A stretch of 64,000 nucleotides of DNA from Vicia villosa (Eukaryota > Streptophyta > Magnoliopsida > Fabales > Fabaceae), in assembly GCF_029867415.1 (NCBI RefSeq), contig NW_026705296.1, positions 1-64,000 of the forward strand, written 5' to 3'. Positions 1-11,656 of the stretch are shown here, piece by piece. A program made the position numbers and the translations under genes. Position 1 is the first letter of the stretch. Each line of letters starts with the position of its first letter. The notes beneath the pieces are model-generated. The model was given only the letters and a program-made list of their open reading frames with translations, was not told where the DNA came from and searched no databases.

Positions 1-493
1 TTCTTAAAATAACTTACATGAAAATGCAATATGCCAAAGACCAGAACTAGAAGAAGTACCTCCATTAAGAGCTAAGAAGTTGCTTATTTAGAGCAAGTTT
101 TGAAAACATGTAAGGGGCACTCCAAGTCTTATAATATGTTTGTTCAACTAAAAAATACTACCAAACTAAAATGTGATAAAAAATTATACAAATTGGTTTT
201 GCTATAATAAGAATATTTCAAAGGCGTACCAAATTTTGAATGAAATTCTTGTGTATATGGCTTACCACTAATATTCTTCACAACATCTGTTAAACTTCCA
301 GCAAAATATTATCTTAGGACTTGAAGAGTGATAATTTTCTCCGCCTACCATTGAATGAATAACAGCCATGTTAAAACCTTCCTCACTTTAATGCAGCAAA
401 GAAAAGCCAAAATTTGCTTTAAAATTAAGTTAGTTACATATATGCATCACATAGCATCATAATCCAAATCATACAGAAAAAATACTTTAAAAA
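1..493. other. Intergenic DNA, no gene recognised
   Basis: AT-rich sequence without a convincing reading frame or RNA gene. It forms the left flank of a LINE insertion and ends in one copy of that insertion's target-site duplication. Nothing else can be supported. Confidence 0.6.
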
Positions 494-508
494 GGGAACA
501 AAATGATT

Positions 509-3086
509 TTTATTTTTTTGAATCAAACTGCAATTCAATTAAGAGCCCATCAAAGGCAAATGAGAACAAACAGAGTCAAACTTGGGGATTATGCCCAGCC
601 AAGTTCTACAACCAGCAGTTTTGCCAATGCCCACCATATGATGTGCATCAGTATTGAAATTCCTAGACACATACATAACAGTAACAACATCAAAAAAAGG
701 TTTAATCTCACTACAGTCTAACACTATCGGTTCAAGAACAACCGAAAAATCCACTTTGTTTACACAGTCCACCACTACCACAGCATCTGATTGCACCACA
801 ATTTTCTAGAGCTTAAGGTGGCGGGCCACCTGGAGTCCCCAACGAATAGCCATAGCCTCAGCCATGCTTGGACTCACCGACAACTCCATCCTCTTGGAGG
901 CAGCAACTATCACCTCAACATTTTGTTTCTTCATCACACAACCCATGGCCACCATCCCGTCGTTGAACCAGCCAGCGTCCACTTGCACCAGGCAGACATC
1001 TTCAGGACATTCCTTGGGTGCAGCATTCTCAGGCTGTTGCATACGCCTGTTCTTGGGGAATAAAACAGCTAAATTCAGACAGATGGTTAACCGCATCACT
1101 TACCACTTTCGGGGGGGACACCGTGACTCCTTCAAAGACACATTTATTCCTAGCCTTCCAGATTTTCCAAAACATAGTGCACATCAGTTGGTTTACAAAC
1201 AAGTCCCTGTCCGAAAATCCTTTAATAAGCACCTTGAGTGGATCTGCATTAGGGTCAAGACGCAAACCAAGGGGGGAGGAGAACCATATCATTTTTGTGA
1301 CATCACAGTGGCAGAATAAGTGATCAAGAGTCTCCGGGGACCTATCGCAAAACGGGCAGGAAGGGTCAATGTGTATACCTTTTTTCAGGAGGTTCGTTCT
1401 AAGCGGCAGAATGTTATTACATAGTCTCCATAGGAAGTTTTTGATCCTGACATGGACTGGGGCTTTCCACAGAAGTTTCCAAAATGACTCATCCGCTATG
1501 CCAGAGGTTCCTACCTTCGCAGCGTCCCTCTTAGAAACCAGCAGGTGGTAAGCTGTGCGCACAGAATAATTCCCGTCTTTCTCCCAATGCCAAATCATCT
1601 TATCTCTATCACCATTCCTGGGCAACGGTATACCAGCAATTTGTCTCCCTTCATAATGATCAAAACACTCATTTAGAAGTGATTGCTTCCAGCAACAGAG
1701 ATCCTCATCAATGAGTTCTAAAACCAAAGCATCTGACTGTAATCCTCTCACAGGCCCCATCACTTTGAATCCCGAGTTATGGGGGATCCAGTTATCACTC
1801 CATATTTTAACCGAGCGGCCATCCCCAATTCTCCATCTAGCTCCATCCAAAACCAATTCTCTCGCTCCGAGAATACTCCGCCAGTTATAACTTGCGGAGT
1901 ACCCCAAACTAGCATCCTTAATAGGCCTATTAGGATAGTATTTACTCTTAAGAACCTGCCCCAGCAAAGTTGCCTCGCCTTGCGATAATCTCCAGAAATG
2001 TTTCCCAAGCAAACTTTGGTTGAATTCCGAGATTCCCCTAAACCCCATTCCTCCTTTCCTCTTTGACAAAGAAATTTTCTCCCATCGCATCCAGTGTAGT
2101 TTCCTAACTCCTTCGCGAGCCCCTCACCAGAACTTCGCCATTAAAGCTTCAATTTCGTGGCACACTCCGTCTGGCAGCTTGAAACAACTCATCACGTAAG
2201 TCGGGATAGCCTGGGCAAAAGCTTTAATCAAGACCTCCTTGCCTGCCCTTGACAAGAAACCCTCCTTCCACCCCTTCAATTTCTTCCACACGCGTTCAAT
2301 CACCAACCTGAAGATCTCTTTTTTTGACCTCCCAAACAGTACTGGCAGCCCCAGATACTTAGAGTGAGAAGACATAGTCTTTACCTTCATCCTATGCCGG
2401 ATCATATCCTTAACTTCATCTCGCACGTTTCGACTAAAAGAGGCTTCAGATTTATCCATATTGACCACCTGACCAGAAGAAATTTGATACTTGTGAAGGA
2501 CTTCCATTATTTTATCTGCTTCGCCACAATTTGCTCTAGCAAAGAGGAGACTGTCGTCTGCAAATAGAAGGTGTGAAATCTTTGGAGCGCTTCTAGCGAT
2601 TTGGATGCCGTGGATGGTGTTTGAACCCACCTCTTTCTTCAGGAGCCCCGAGAGAACATCTGCACAAAGAACAAACAAATAAGGTGAGAGTGGGTCTCCT
2701 TGTCGGAGACCCCGATTCAGCAAGACCTTCCGACTCGACTGCCCATTAAGCAAGACCTTGTACGATACAGTAGAGATACATCTGACCACCAACATCACCA
2801 TGGATTCCGGGAATCCCATTACACGCATCGCTTCTTCCACGAACCTCCACTCGATTCTATCGTAAGCCTTCGACATATCCAACTTTAAAGCCATAACCCC
2901 TTTCTTTCCTTTCACCTTTTTCTTCATCCAGTGGAAACACTCCATAGCTATCAATGTGTTATCTGTGATTAACCTCCCCTTTACGAAAGCACTTTGCTCA
3001 ATATCTACAACTTCTGGAAGGATCTGTTTAATTCGGTTCGCAACCGTCTTCGTAACCAACTTCATAACAATGTTGCATAAACTGAT
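509..3086 (-). mobile_element. 5'-truncated non-LTR retrotransposon (LINE) with 15-bp TSD
   Basis: A plant L1-type LINE lying on the minus strand. The same 15 bases, gggaacaaaatgatt, occur at 494-508 and 3087-3101 and bracket it exactly. Directly inside the left copy is a T-rich tract (509-519), which is the poly(A) tail read from the other strand. The right junction falls in the conserved PISLCN segment of reverse transcriptase, so ORF1, the endonuclease and the start of RT are absent; this 5' truncation is typical of incomplete target-primed reverse transcription. The identical duplications suggest a fairly recent insertion. Confidence 0.93.
540..3086 (-). pseudogene. LINE ORF2 remnant: reverse transcriptase, zf-RVT and RNase H
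   Basis: The minus-strand reading begins inside reverse transcriptase at about 3086 and shows the DMSKAYDRIEW motif, RQGDPLSPYLF and the catalytic LLFADD. A single TGA at about 2121-2123 interrupts the conserved FWW segment, where a Trp codon is expected. Reading then resumes in the same frame through the zinc-binding zf-RVT region (CPFCDRSPETLDHLFCHC) to about 1029. An RNase H-like domain follows in shifted frames (about 1099-806 and 799-540). The product is inactive: it lacks the N-terminal half and has one nonsense codon and at least two frameshifts. Confidence 0.9.
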
Positions 3087-3101
3087 GGGAACAAAATGAT
3101 T

Positions 3102-3758
3102 CTTTGTCACAAAGTAATAGTGAATTTTAGAATTTTTCCATACTTCACATGTGGGTCACATAAAAAATCACCCTCCAAAAATCTCAAATAAATAAATTCA
3201 TAATCACAAATACCATTCTGTAACACTAAAATGATGCAATAAAAAAGGTAATTACATTCTTCTTTAGATGGTATAATAAAATGTGAAAGGCAGAACAATG
3301 ATTTTTTTTTGTATCAACAACTATCAAGTTTAATGTCACTATGAGGAGAATGAGAATCCTAATTTTCATGATGAAAATTTTAGTACCTGGTCCTCTAAAA
3401 TTTTGTAGGTAATAATATGTCCTGCAAAGTGAAAAATGTATGAATGTGCTTAACTAACCAAACAGAGCCTTAAGCAGTTAATAATGTCATAATATTAATG
3501 TACAAGGAAAGAACATATCTTGATAATAAATTAAGAGTTAAACCGGCGCATATCTCGCCGGGATCAAAGGAAATTATCTTGAGGATATTTTGTTGTCAAT
3601 GTTTGACACTTTTGGTCATAAAAAAATGGTTCTTTAGATGTATGACACATGAAAACTAATACCAGAATGATAAGAGAGTTGCAGGTTACCTTAGTCGGTA
3701 TTTTCAAACAACCAAAAGCTCCTATCCTTTGCTGTTAAATACAATATGTTGAAAATTT
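3102..3758. other. Non-coding flank downstream of receptor-kinase relic
   Basis: AT-rich DNA between the LINE target site and the stop codon of the minus-strand receptor-kinase relic. It was continuous with 1-493 before the LINE inserted. No gene, repeat or RNA is recognised here; it may be the old 3' untranslated region of the kinase gene. Confidence 0.5.
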
Positions 3759-4364
3759 TCAACTTTTCAACTGTTTCAATTTCTCAAGAACATCCTTCAT
3801 TAAAGGTCGAATAGAAAGAGTATCTTCTGTTCAAGTTAACGCAATCTTTAAAAGCTAGAGAAACTTTTCCTTTAGTCCTGATTCCCACAAAGCAGATGAA
3901 ACCAAGCTCAGAACAATGATCTTCGGTCATTAGAAGCTCCGCCCAGTGCACATTTTTCGCTGACCTATCAATGTCATGTATGAAAGCTTCAAGGTTTCCA
4001 TAAAATAGGTAGTTGTAAATCAACAACATTTCAGCTTTTCCTACATAATACCAATTAGAGTCATGAGATTCTTATGTCAAAATGTCTCGAGCATTTTGAT
4101 TTCTGTTTCAAACTGTTGCATGCTTTGAAACTTACCTATCGAAAGCCGCTTTATGGCAAAAAAAACATGGTGATAGCTCTGTTTTGTAAGTTGACCCGAA
4201 GCCACCAGCGCCGATTAGATACCGGATGCTGAAATTTCCGGCAGCTCTGACAACACTATCATAATTCAATTCAATAGGTACTAATTGAAAAGTCACCACT
4301 TATCTCCTTCTAATGCTGCTTCGTCGAGTAATTTTTCGCCTTCAAAAACAAATCACCAACACAA
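3759..4364 (-). pseudogene. RPK2-like LRR receptor kinase relic, juxtamembrane and kinase part
   Basis: Minus-strand reading from 4364 gives the end of a membrane span (IVLVICF), a basic juxtamembrane stretch, then VVTFQLVPIELNYDSVVRAA, the glycine loop LIGAGGFGSTYK, and, after a one-base shift, AIKRLSIG with the invariant lysine. QQFETEIK, YYVGKAEM and LIYNYLFYGNLEAFIH follow. The reading then jumps from NVHW to AELLMTEDHCSEL, so the catalytic loop, DFG region and most of the C-lobe are deleted. It ends LSIRPLMKDVLEKLKQLKS and stop at 3759-3761. At least four in-frame stops and several one-base frameshifts are visible. This order matches the RPK2/TOADSTOOL2 group of LRR receptor kinases. It cannot make an active kinase. 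Confidence 0.85.
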
Positions 4365-4419
4365 CTAGTAACAAACCCGTGCGTACGCAAGGGTTCTGGT
4401 CTGATACGCGCATTTGCTT

Positions 4420-5065
4420 ACATAATATATTTATTATAAATATAAATTTTAAAAAAAAAATATTTAAATTAATAATAGATTTTTTCGTATATAAAAATAT
4501 TTAAATCAATAATAAATATTTTCCCGTATATCATTTTTGAAAAAAAATTTGGATCATAAAATAAAAAAGAGTTTATTATTTTTTTCATATATACAAATAT
4601 TTTAATCAATATCATATCTTTACTGTACTTTTTTTTTAATATTACTTATAAAAATATTTAAATCAATAATAAATTTGTTCCCGTAGATAAATTTTAATTT
4701 AAAGTTCTTTTTTTTAGATCTAGTCAAATCTATTTTAAAAAATAATCAAATATATTAAAATCAATTATACATCTTTAAAAATAAAAATTATTTAATATTG
4801 TATTAAATAAATCATTAAAAATTGACAACAACCTAATTGTACTAAAATTCATACACAACTATTGCCTTAACAAAACTCTGTTATATATTTTTTAACAAAC
4901 ATTAAACTCTATTTACATGCAACTAAGAGTTTACTATTTTTTTTCATATATACAAGTATTTTTATCAAAAAAACATTTTTTTCTATTTATAATTTTTTTG
5001 TTTTGACATTATTATTAAAATATTTGAAGCCATAATAAATTTGTTCCCGTAGATAACTATAAATA
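4420..5065. repeat. Degenerate tandem repeat inside the Helitron
   Basis: Variants of a motif reading roughly aaatatttaaatcaataata followed by aatttgttcccgtagata recur at about 4440, 4490, 4580, 4650 and 5020. Spacing is irregular at about 60 to 150 bases and divergence is strong. It lies near the 3' end of the Helitron. Such internal minisatellites are common in non-autonomous Helitrons. Confidence 0.5.
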
Positions 5066-7030
5066 AGGTTATAAATTGAGAAATAAAAATCAACTACCAA
5101 ATCAATAATAATAAATCAATAATAACAGTAAGGATAGTGACCATTTAAGATCTGGTGCTCAGTTTTTTAGTTAATAAAAGTCTTATCTCTTTGAAAATCC
5201 AAGAGCTGTAAGTCTGTCAATTATTGAATGAATCACGGTATATTCTCAAAACTAAAGCACTTGACTCATTACCTCAAACCAGCCACACTATAACCTGATC
5301 CATTATTAGTCACAACGAATCTGAAACAATGACAAAAGATTGCATAAGCAATTGCAGAAAATGATGATATAGAAAATGATCCTTTTTCTAATTTACTCTC
5401 TCAAGGCTTCACCCATAATTATCCTGCATTAACAAATTATTTTAATCACTAATTTGAAACATTTAAAATAATATGAAACTATGAGAGACTAATTCAACTT
5501 ACCTATTATGTCAACCATAAGATGGTGTTCCTTATAAGCCACAGTAAAGGAGAAATCAAATAGGCATATACATATTAAATACTGTAAATACCAAATATAT
5601 ACATGAATAAAAAACATATCATTACCCATTTAAAAATCACCTTCCTATCTGGACATCACAATAAAATTTAGTAGTATTATCAAATGTTGTAATAACCATG
5701 AAAGGAAATTGAACAGAATCATAAAACCTTTAATTATACGATGATGAACCAAACAATCATTAGGAAGGTTGAACTGTGACAGGGTTATCATCTTCAATTG
5801 AATTTTCGTTGAAGTGATTGGATTTTGATTAAGCTGTTGATTTTCATCATCAATGGATGTCATTGGAGCTATCGTACACCAAATTGGATTTTGCAGAGAA
5901 TTTGTATCAAACAGCAGCAAGGGTGTACTTGTTATTAACTCTATAGGTTATACCTATTTGCTGAACAACAATGTTGTTTCTGAGACAACAGAATAAAAAC
6001 AAAATAATCAAAATCCTAAACTATAATTACAAAAATTAGAATACCTTCAGCTAAAACAAATAAAAGGGCGTCTCCAAAACATATAAAAATGAAAACTTTA
6101 TCAATGAAATACCTCTAATACAGTAGAGGTTTGATCTAAAATCAAAACTTTATCAACGAAATACCTCTAATGTCACTTCTGCTTCATGACCCAATTCCTT
6201 TAATGTTTTCAAAGAAAAATATAGAACTTTAAACCTGCAAAAATTGAATAAGGGATCTGAGAAAAATATTTTTTTCATAATCAGGTAACTATGGTGTTTG
6301 TTCATAACCCTAAAAGTTTAGATTTATGTAATCTGTAACCAATACGAAAACCCTAAAATGTGAAACCAACACCGACAGATCTACATAAAAAAAAAAGCAA
6401 AAATTTCTTACCACATCAATTTCTATACTAATACCATACTTTCACCACTAAATAGTCAATCTTGACTTTCTTCATTCTCTCTTCTTCTACAAAATAATAT
6501 TTGGGGTAAATCATGTAAGCTTTTGACAGATCTGCACAAACAAAAAGCAAATATCTGTTACCACATATCAGTTTCGTAATAATACCATAAGCTATTATTA
6601 GGGTAGTAAAAGATGAAGTGAGAAAAGAGAGAAGAAATAAGAGGAAGAGGAAGAGAGGGAAGAGAGAAGAAGAAGAATTGAGAGAGAGAAAGAGAAACAA
6701 CAAAGGCTGGTAATGATGAAATGTTTCGTTGGACAGTGTGCTAAAAAGACTGTAGCTGTACCTTCCAAGGCTTTGCAAGCTGTTTTAGTCTGAACCCAAA
6801 TACATTTTGTACAACCAGATAGGTAGGACTTGCAGTTTCTGTGCATAAGGCATACGATATTATTGGTCATGTAGTTGCATTTGAATTTTTCAGTCACATT
6901 TGAATTACACCTACCAAACAAAGGCCTAATTGAATAAATATGTGGTTGAAATAGAACAAAGTGACATCACTGGTTGGAAAAAGTAATTTTTAGACACAAA
7001 TTGCCCCTAAAATGTTGTGGTGGCAGCCAA
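5066..7030. other. Helitron interior without recognised gene
   Basis: AT-rich DNA with only short open frames, the longest a 91-codon minus-strand frame at 5645-5920 that resembles no family I can name. A purine-rich stretch of gaagag-type repeats lies at 6610-6700. No captured gene fragment is confidently identified. Confidence 0.4.
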
Positions 7031-7085
7031 AGAGAAAAGGGCAAAAAAAAAATTTCCAGAACATCTTCCTTTCTTATATTATAGA

Positions 7086-7131
7086 TTACCAAAAGGGTGC
7101 ATAGAGCCGCAAAACTATTTCTTCTAAAAAT
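7086..7131 (-). pseudogene. RPK2-like receptor kinase relic, transmembrane part
   Basis: On the minus strand this short stretch reads FAALCTLLV and joins in frame, once the Helitron is removed, to IVLVICF at 4364. Together they form one hydrophobic segment of about 14 residues followed by basic residues, as expected for a receptor-kinase membrane anchor. No leucine-rich repeats are recognised further upstream, so the extracellular part is lost or lies outside. The identification depends on the strong kinase match on the other side of the insertion. Confidence 0.6.
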
Positions 7132-7602
7132 AATACAAAAAAGTTGAAATACTGAAATGGAAAAGGATGAAGAAACTCACGAATAATTTCTAATACTCAA
7201 ATTTACCAACACATTTTGATACTCAGATTGACCGATGCATAAAGAGAATCGATTTGAGTAGTGAGGCTTGTGAATCCAACAATGAGAATCAAGATTTGAT
7301 CGCATACCAAGCCAGACATTACAGGAATCATTGATTGAACATCAATATAATTAATATAAGTAAACATCAATTGAACCCTAATTGAATTTCCAAAAAAATA
7401 AATTAGAATAAATATAAGCAATGCTGAAAATAGATCTGAAGCATTGATAAACAAGGATTAAGCAGAAAAAAACGATAAACAAGAATTAAGTAGAAAAACA
7501 CGGTGAGCATCAAAGATTGAACACAAATCGACGAGAGACTTCGCAGATCGGAGAGCCAGATCAGAGACAACAGATAATGCATATCGAATACGAAAATCAT
7601 AC
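7132..7602. other. Intergenic DNA, no gene recognised
   Basis: No frame with family resemblance. The minus strand contains pyrimidine-rich stretches that look like untranslated or intronic plant sequence, but nothing can be assigned. Confidence 0.4.
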
Positions 7603-7606
7603 CAAG

Positions 7607-7919
7607 GGTATGTTTGGATTGATGGAATAGGATGGAATGGAGCGGAATGGAATGGAATAAGTTTATGTTCCATAGTTTGGATCGGTTAAAAACGGATGGA
7701 ATGGAGTGGTATCGGATGGAATGCATTCCATCACATTCCATCACTTTCCACCATTTTTTGTACCCTCTGATTTGGGTGGAATGAAAAAATTACTCTATTC
7801 CATCATGAAGTATCCAAACAATGGAATGACGTATTTATTCCATTCCACTCCGTTCCGCTCTATTCCATCCCGCTCCGCTCCATTCCGCTCCGTTCTTTTT
7901 ATTGTATCCAAACATAGCC
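7607..7919. mobile_element. MITE with long imperfect terminal inverted repeats
   Basis: The left end reads ggtatgtttggattgatgga and the right end, on the complementary strand, ggctatgtttggatacaata. Beyond these both arms are packed with GGAATGGA and GGAGCGGA words that pair with each other. A four-base duplication, CAAG, flanks it at 7603-7606 and 7920-7923. The length of about 313 bp and lack of coding capacity fit a MITE. The superfamily is uncertain; the ends resemble those of the element at 36558. Confidence 0.7.
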
Positions 7920-7923
7920 CAAG

Positions 7924-8020
7924 ATCGAGATCGAGAACAAGGATGGGATCGGGATCGAGATCAGAACAAGGACGGGATTGAGATCAAGATCTAGAACAAA
8001 ACGCGATCAAAACCGAGAGT
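7924..8020. repeat. GATCGAGA-rich short tandem region
   Basis: Recurring gatcgaga, gatcaaga and agaacaagga words give a low-complexity purine-rich block between the MITE and the hAT-like element. It is probably a degenerate microsatellite. Confidence 0.45.
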
Positions 8021-8039
8021 GAGAGATCATGGTTCGCGA

Positions 8040-9464
8040 CAGCTCCGGCCAGACTGGGCATCTACCCAGGCTCTACCTCAAGCCCTGGCATCACTTCTAA
8101 CAACCTTCCATTCAATCTCTTTCACCTTCACATCAATATTCCTCACTTTCACCACACCATATACAACCAACATAATCTTTATGTCGCGCCGCCGCTTCCT
8201 CCACGTCTCAGTCGCCCATGACGCCGACCAGTCTCTCCATTAGTCGTCATCGGAATCCGCCCATCACCGCCACTGGTAGTCTTGTGGTTGTCCTTCCCGT
8301 TTTTCATTATTTCCATTTTTTGTTTGAACTGAAAAAAATTTGTTGGTTTGTCTGGTTATTATGTTCTCAATTTAAAAGAAAGATAGGGTTCATGTCCATG
8401 TAAGTCATGAATTCACATCAAAAAGATAAAAAAGACATGTCCACGTAATTCGTGAATTCACATCTGATGCGTAAAAATACAACTTTTGATCTTGCCTGCA
8501 AGGTGTTCGATAGAACGCTTTAACTAATTTCTCGCCTCTTTTCGCTTCAATTCTAACATCATGATGTTGGATTATTGTTGTTGTTGTTGATGATTGTTGC
8601 CGTTACATGTTGTGGTTTATGAATCGGTATTGAATTGTTGTCGTTACCACCGTTTTACAACTTACACACGAAGTATTCGGTAAATTGCCTCATCATGTGA
8701 GGCCATATACATAGCTGAAGAGTATGCATGATGTCAAGTAACATAGTTGAAGAAACAATTGTTTGAATTAAGAAAAAATGTTGAGAGTAATTCAAACTAT
8801 TGTAAATGAGTTAGGTGGTACAGATTGTAAGATGGCAAATGAGAAGAATTTGGTTTCATCAGTTGGTTCATCCACTAATGTAATTATAAAAAGAATAGTG
8901 AAGCTGATGCAAAACAAGAACATCTGGACTTTGTTGAGTACATCATGAAGCAAAGGAATTTTCACTCTTGAAGAAGTTGGCTGGTTTGATTTAATGACAG
9001 GATTTCAAGTATGTGCAACAATAATTTGAAACTAAGTATTGTTCCTTGTTTAAAAGAATCGTGTGTTTCAAATTTTCTACTCCTGGTAATTTTGTTAGAA
9101 GTATATAATATATGCAAGTATCAGAATAGTTGCAATTGATGTTTTCACATGCACATATTGGTAGCAGTTTTGTGTATAAAGATTTATTGCAATTGATCTA
9201 ATCACATGCACATACTATTTTGTCCTTGATGTTCATACAAGACCAACATATAGTGAGAGAATAGAGAAGACTCTAGTACATAATTATGCAAGCTAAGGTT
9301 GGTGGAGAAATGTAGTACAAAGAGACCTCAATATGTAACTAAGTACATCAATATAACAAATCTCTTTTATTTTGATGGATGACTATTTATATATTATATA
9401 CAATGTGAATTTGAGGTCTTTAAATTTTTGTCCCAACTTCAGAATTTTTCTAACTCCGCCACTG
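8040..9464. mobile_element. Non-autonomous hAT-like element
   Basis: It is bounded by gttcgcga at 8032-8039 and gttcgcgt at 9465-9472, an 8-bp target duplication with one difference, as hAT elements make. The right terminus is ctccgccactg, and the left terminus cagctccggcc is a partial inverted match. A shorter relative with the same right end sits at 58304-58490. About 1.4 kb of interior holds no transposase. The GC-richer segment 8180-8290 may be captured foreign sequence but is not identified. Confidence 0.65.
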
Positions 9465-9472
9465 GTTCGCGT

Positions 9473-10320
9473 TATACCAGTTACGTGTATTTTGGAGTGA
9501 GTGTTTAGTTTTTTTTTCTTAAAAAAGAATATATTCAACTTGTTTCTTAAGCGTTATAATAGTAAAATATGGTTTTTTAATAAAGTATTATAATTTATAT
9601 TAGTAATAAAATATATTATTAGCATAAATATGTCCAACAAAATTTCTAAGAAAGTCTTTAACTTAACTCAGTTTCGCTCTAATAGTACTTAATTACCTAC
9701 AAGTTAACAAGGAAAAAATATGGTAGCAAAATTATGGTAGCAAATTATTTATTTTCTTGTAGTGGGTGTGATAGTAAAGAAGATGAAGAAATTTATTTTT
9801 TAGTTAAATTTAAGATTCGTCAATATAGAATTTTTATTTGGGCTTTTTTGAATTGTAGTTGCATGAAGATAATGAATGATATTGAATATGAAGATAGACG
9901 AAGAAGAAGAAACATAAAAAATTAAAATAAATTTATTTAGTGAGGAATGCTTTTGCATAATGTGGGAGAAAAAAGATGGAGAAATTTCTAATTTTTTAGT
10001 TTACTATATAGGATCTATGGGCTTAGAAATTAACTTGAGATTTTAGTTAATTTTATTTTGATGATCAAGGTGAAGAAATTGGAAGAATAAATTTGAAATT
10101 TTTTTATTAAAGTTAATTGGTATTAAATACTGATGAAAATGGTTTAGCAACTATTACTAAATTTAAAATTTTACCATTGAAATAAACACAAAACAAGAAA
10201 ACATAAAAATTCTGAAAATGATTCTCTAAATCAGCAGCAACACTTTAAATACAAGCCAAATATAACTGAGTCAATTAATGGGTCAGGCCCAATTGATGGA
10301 ATGTAAAAACATACTAATAA
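9473..10320. other. Intergenic DNA, no gene recognised
   Basis: AT-rich. One short 63-codon open frame at 9734-9925 has no recognisable relatives and is probably spurious. No repeats with clear boundaries were seen. Confidence 0.4.
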
Positions 10321-10329
10321 AATAAGGCA

Positions 10330-10640
10330 ATTTCTTAATCTACCCTTTGATATTCTTAAGTATCTAGCGCAATTTCGTTTATGCTTTCTGCTTTCGGAGA
10401 TACATATCAGAAAGCATATATTTTTTGGCCAAAAATTAATTTTTTTCGAAGCTACATCTACGGATACGGAAGTATTTTAGACTGGTAAACATTGAGAAAA
10501 CTTTAAAATAATTCAGTTTAAGGAACGTTCCATAGATGCACCTCTGAAACAAATCAACTTTAAATAAAAAATGTGCATCAGAAAATACACTCCAAAAACG
10601 GAGTAATATTTTCGGAAACGCACGTGATGTGGAATAAGAA
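10330..10640. repeat. Decayed relative of the TCCGAA-palindrome repeat family
   Basis: Degenerate palindromic words such as ttcggagatacatatcagaa, tacggatacggaagtatttt and ttttcggaaacgcac recall the clean palindromes of the Mutator-like element at 39627-41420. No end or target duplication is resolved. Confidence 0.35.
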
Positions 10641-11056
10641 AATCTCTAAAATAATAAAACATTATTCTGAAACACAGTCTTCCAACCATTTGGGGAGCTC
10701 TAATAAGTATGGGTTTGCTATCAAATACTAAGTAATTGATAACTCATTATATGTTAAATAAAAATTAATTTTCACATCATAAATTATAGATACAAGTTAA
10801 AGTTTTTTTTCTTTAAAATTAAAGGAAATGATGGATTTGACTACTAAAGTAGAGTTATATTACTTATAAAAAAGTAGAGTTATATTACTTATAAAAGTAA
10901 CAAAATTAATTTTGAAATTAGAAAGAAAGAAACAAAAATTAAGTTAATGGACCACAAGTCTAATTCAGTCTTATTTTATCTATTTATGGGACCAATATCT
11001 TTTCAAATTCTTACATGAAATACATCACAATTCACAAGTGCCTTTATTTTAGTTTT
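10641..11056. other. Intergenic DNA with a 26-bp direct duplication
   Basis: The word agtagagttatattacttat occurs twice in tandem at about 10847 and 10873. Otherwise this is AT-rich non-coding DNA. Confidence 0.5.
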
Positions 11057-11277
11057 AGGGTAATGCTAACGAGTGTCTTCAGAATACTGGTTAAGAAATT
11101 AAAAAGGTAAGTAGAGTATTTTTTTAATAATTTAAAAAAATAATTTTTTTTACATTAAAAATATAAATAATTCACTTTTCTAAAGAATTTTGTGTTTATT
11201 CAATACATCGATTTAAAATATTTTCTTTATTTGAATTGCTTAACGAGTGTCCCGGAACACTCGTTTAACATTACCCT
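11057..11277. mobile_element. MITE with double subterminal hairpins
   Basis: The left end agggtaatgctaacgagtgt is matched by the complementary right end agggtaatgttaaacgagtg. At the right end a second inverted copy, gagtgtcccggaacactc, forms its own hairpin. The layout is like the element at 37179-37361, which has an 8-bp duplication. No clear duplication is seen here. It is about 221 bp and non-coding. Confidence 0.7.
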
Positions 11278-11656
11278 TATTTTTATTATTACAAATCAAC
11301 ATAGTTTTAATGAAAATCTATAAACTAAAGCATAGTTGTTAGACTATTGCATTTGTTATCTAACATTACTCTATCTTAGATAGACTTAACTGTCATTTTT
11401 AAATAATAACAGCAATACATTTTAACCCTTGATTTTTTATGTGCACAAGCCAAAATTTAAAAAGAAAAAAATTGTCAATAACAAATTCTTAAAGCACATA
11501 ATGATAATTGGTAATATTAAAAAAAAACACGTATTGGTTAAGTATCTCATAATATATAAATTAAAGAATTTAATCTCACATAAGAGAGATATCAAATATA
11601 ACAATCAATAGTATCTGAAATAACATAAATAAAACAATTATTATCGTAGCATATTT
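11278..11656. other. 3' flank of the BAHD gene
   Basis: AT-rich DNA downstream of the minus-strand acyltransferase. It presumably holds the 3' untranslated region and polyadenylation site, for which no clear signal is defined. A 60-codon lysine-rich frame on the plus strand is composition-driven. Confidence 0.4.

Larger units (their letters stand above)
4365..7085 (-). mobile_element. Non-autonomous Helitron inserted in receptor-kinase relic
   Basis: On the minus strand the element starts with TCTATAATATAAGAAAG (TC at 7085-7084) and ends in CTAG at 4368-4365. About ten bases before that end lies a near-perfect hairpin, with arms around CCCTTGCG and CGCACGGG (about 4375-4395). The flanking bases are A on the 5' side and T on the 3' side, as expected for Helitron insertion between A and T without target duplication. 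Removing it rejoins a hydrophobic reading, AALCTLLV to IVLVICF, in frame. No Rep/helicase reading frame is present in its 2.7 kb, so it depends on another element for movement. Confidence 0.85.

Noticed and set aside
7706..7981. 91-codon open frame with Phe-Arg-Ser repeats
   Set aside because: It lies over a MITE arm and the adjoining purine repeat, and reflects their repeated words.
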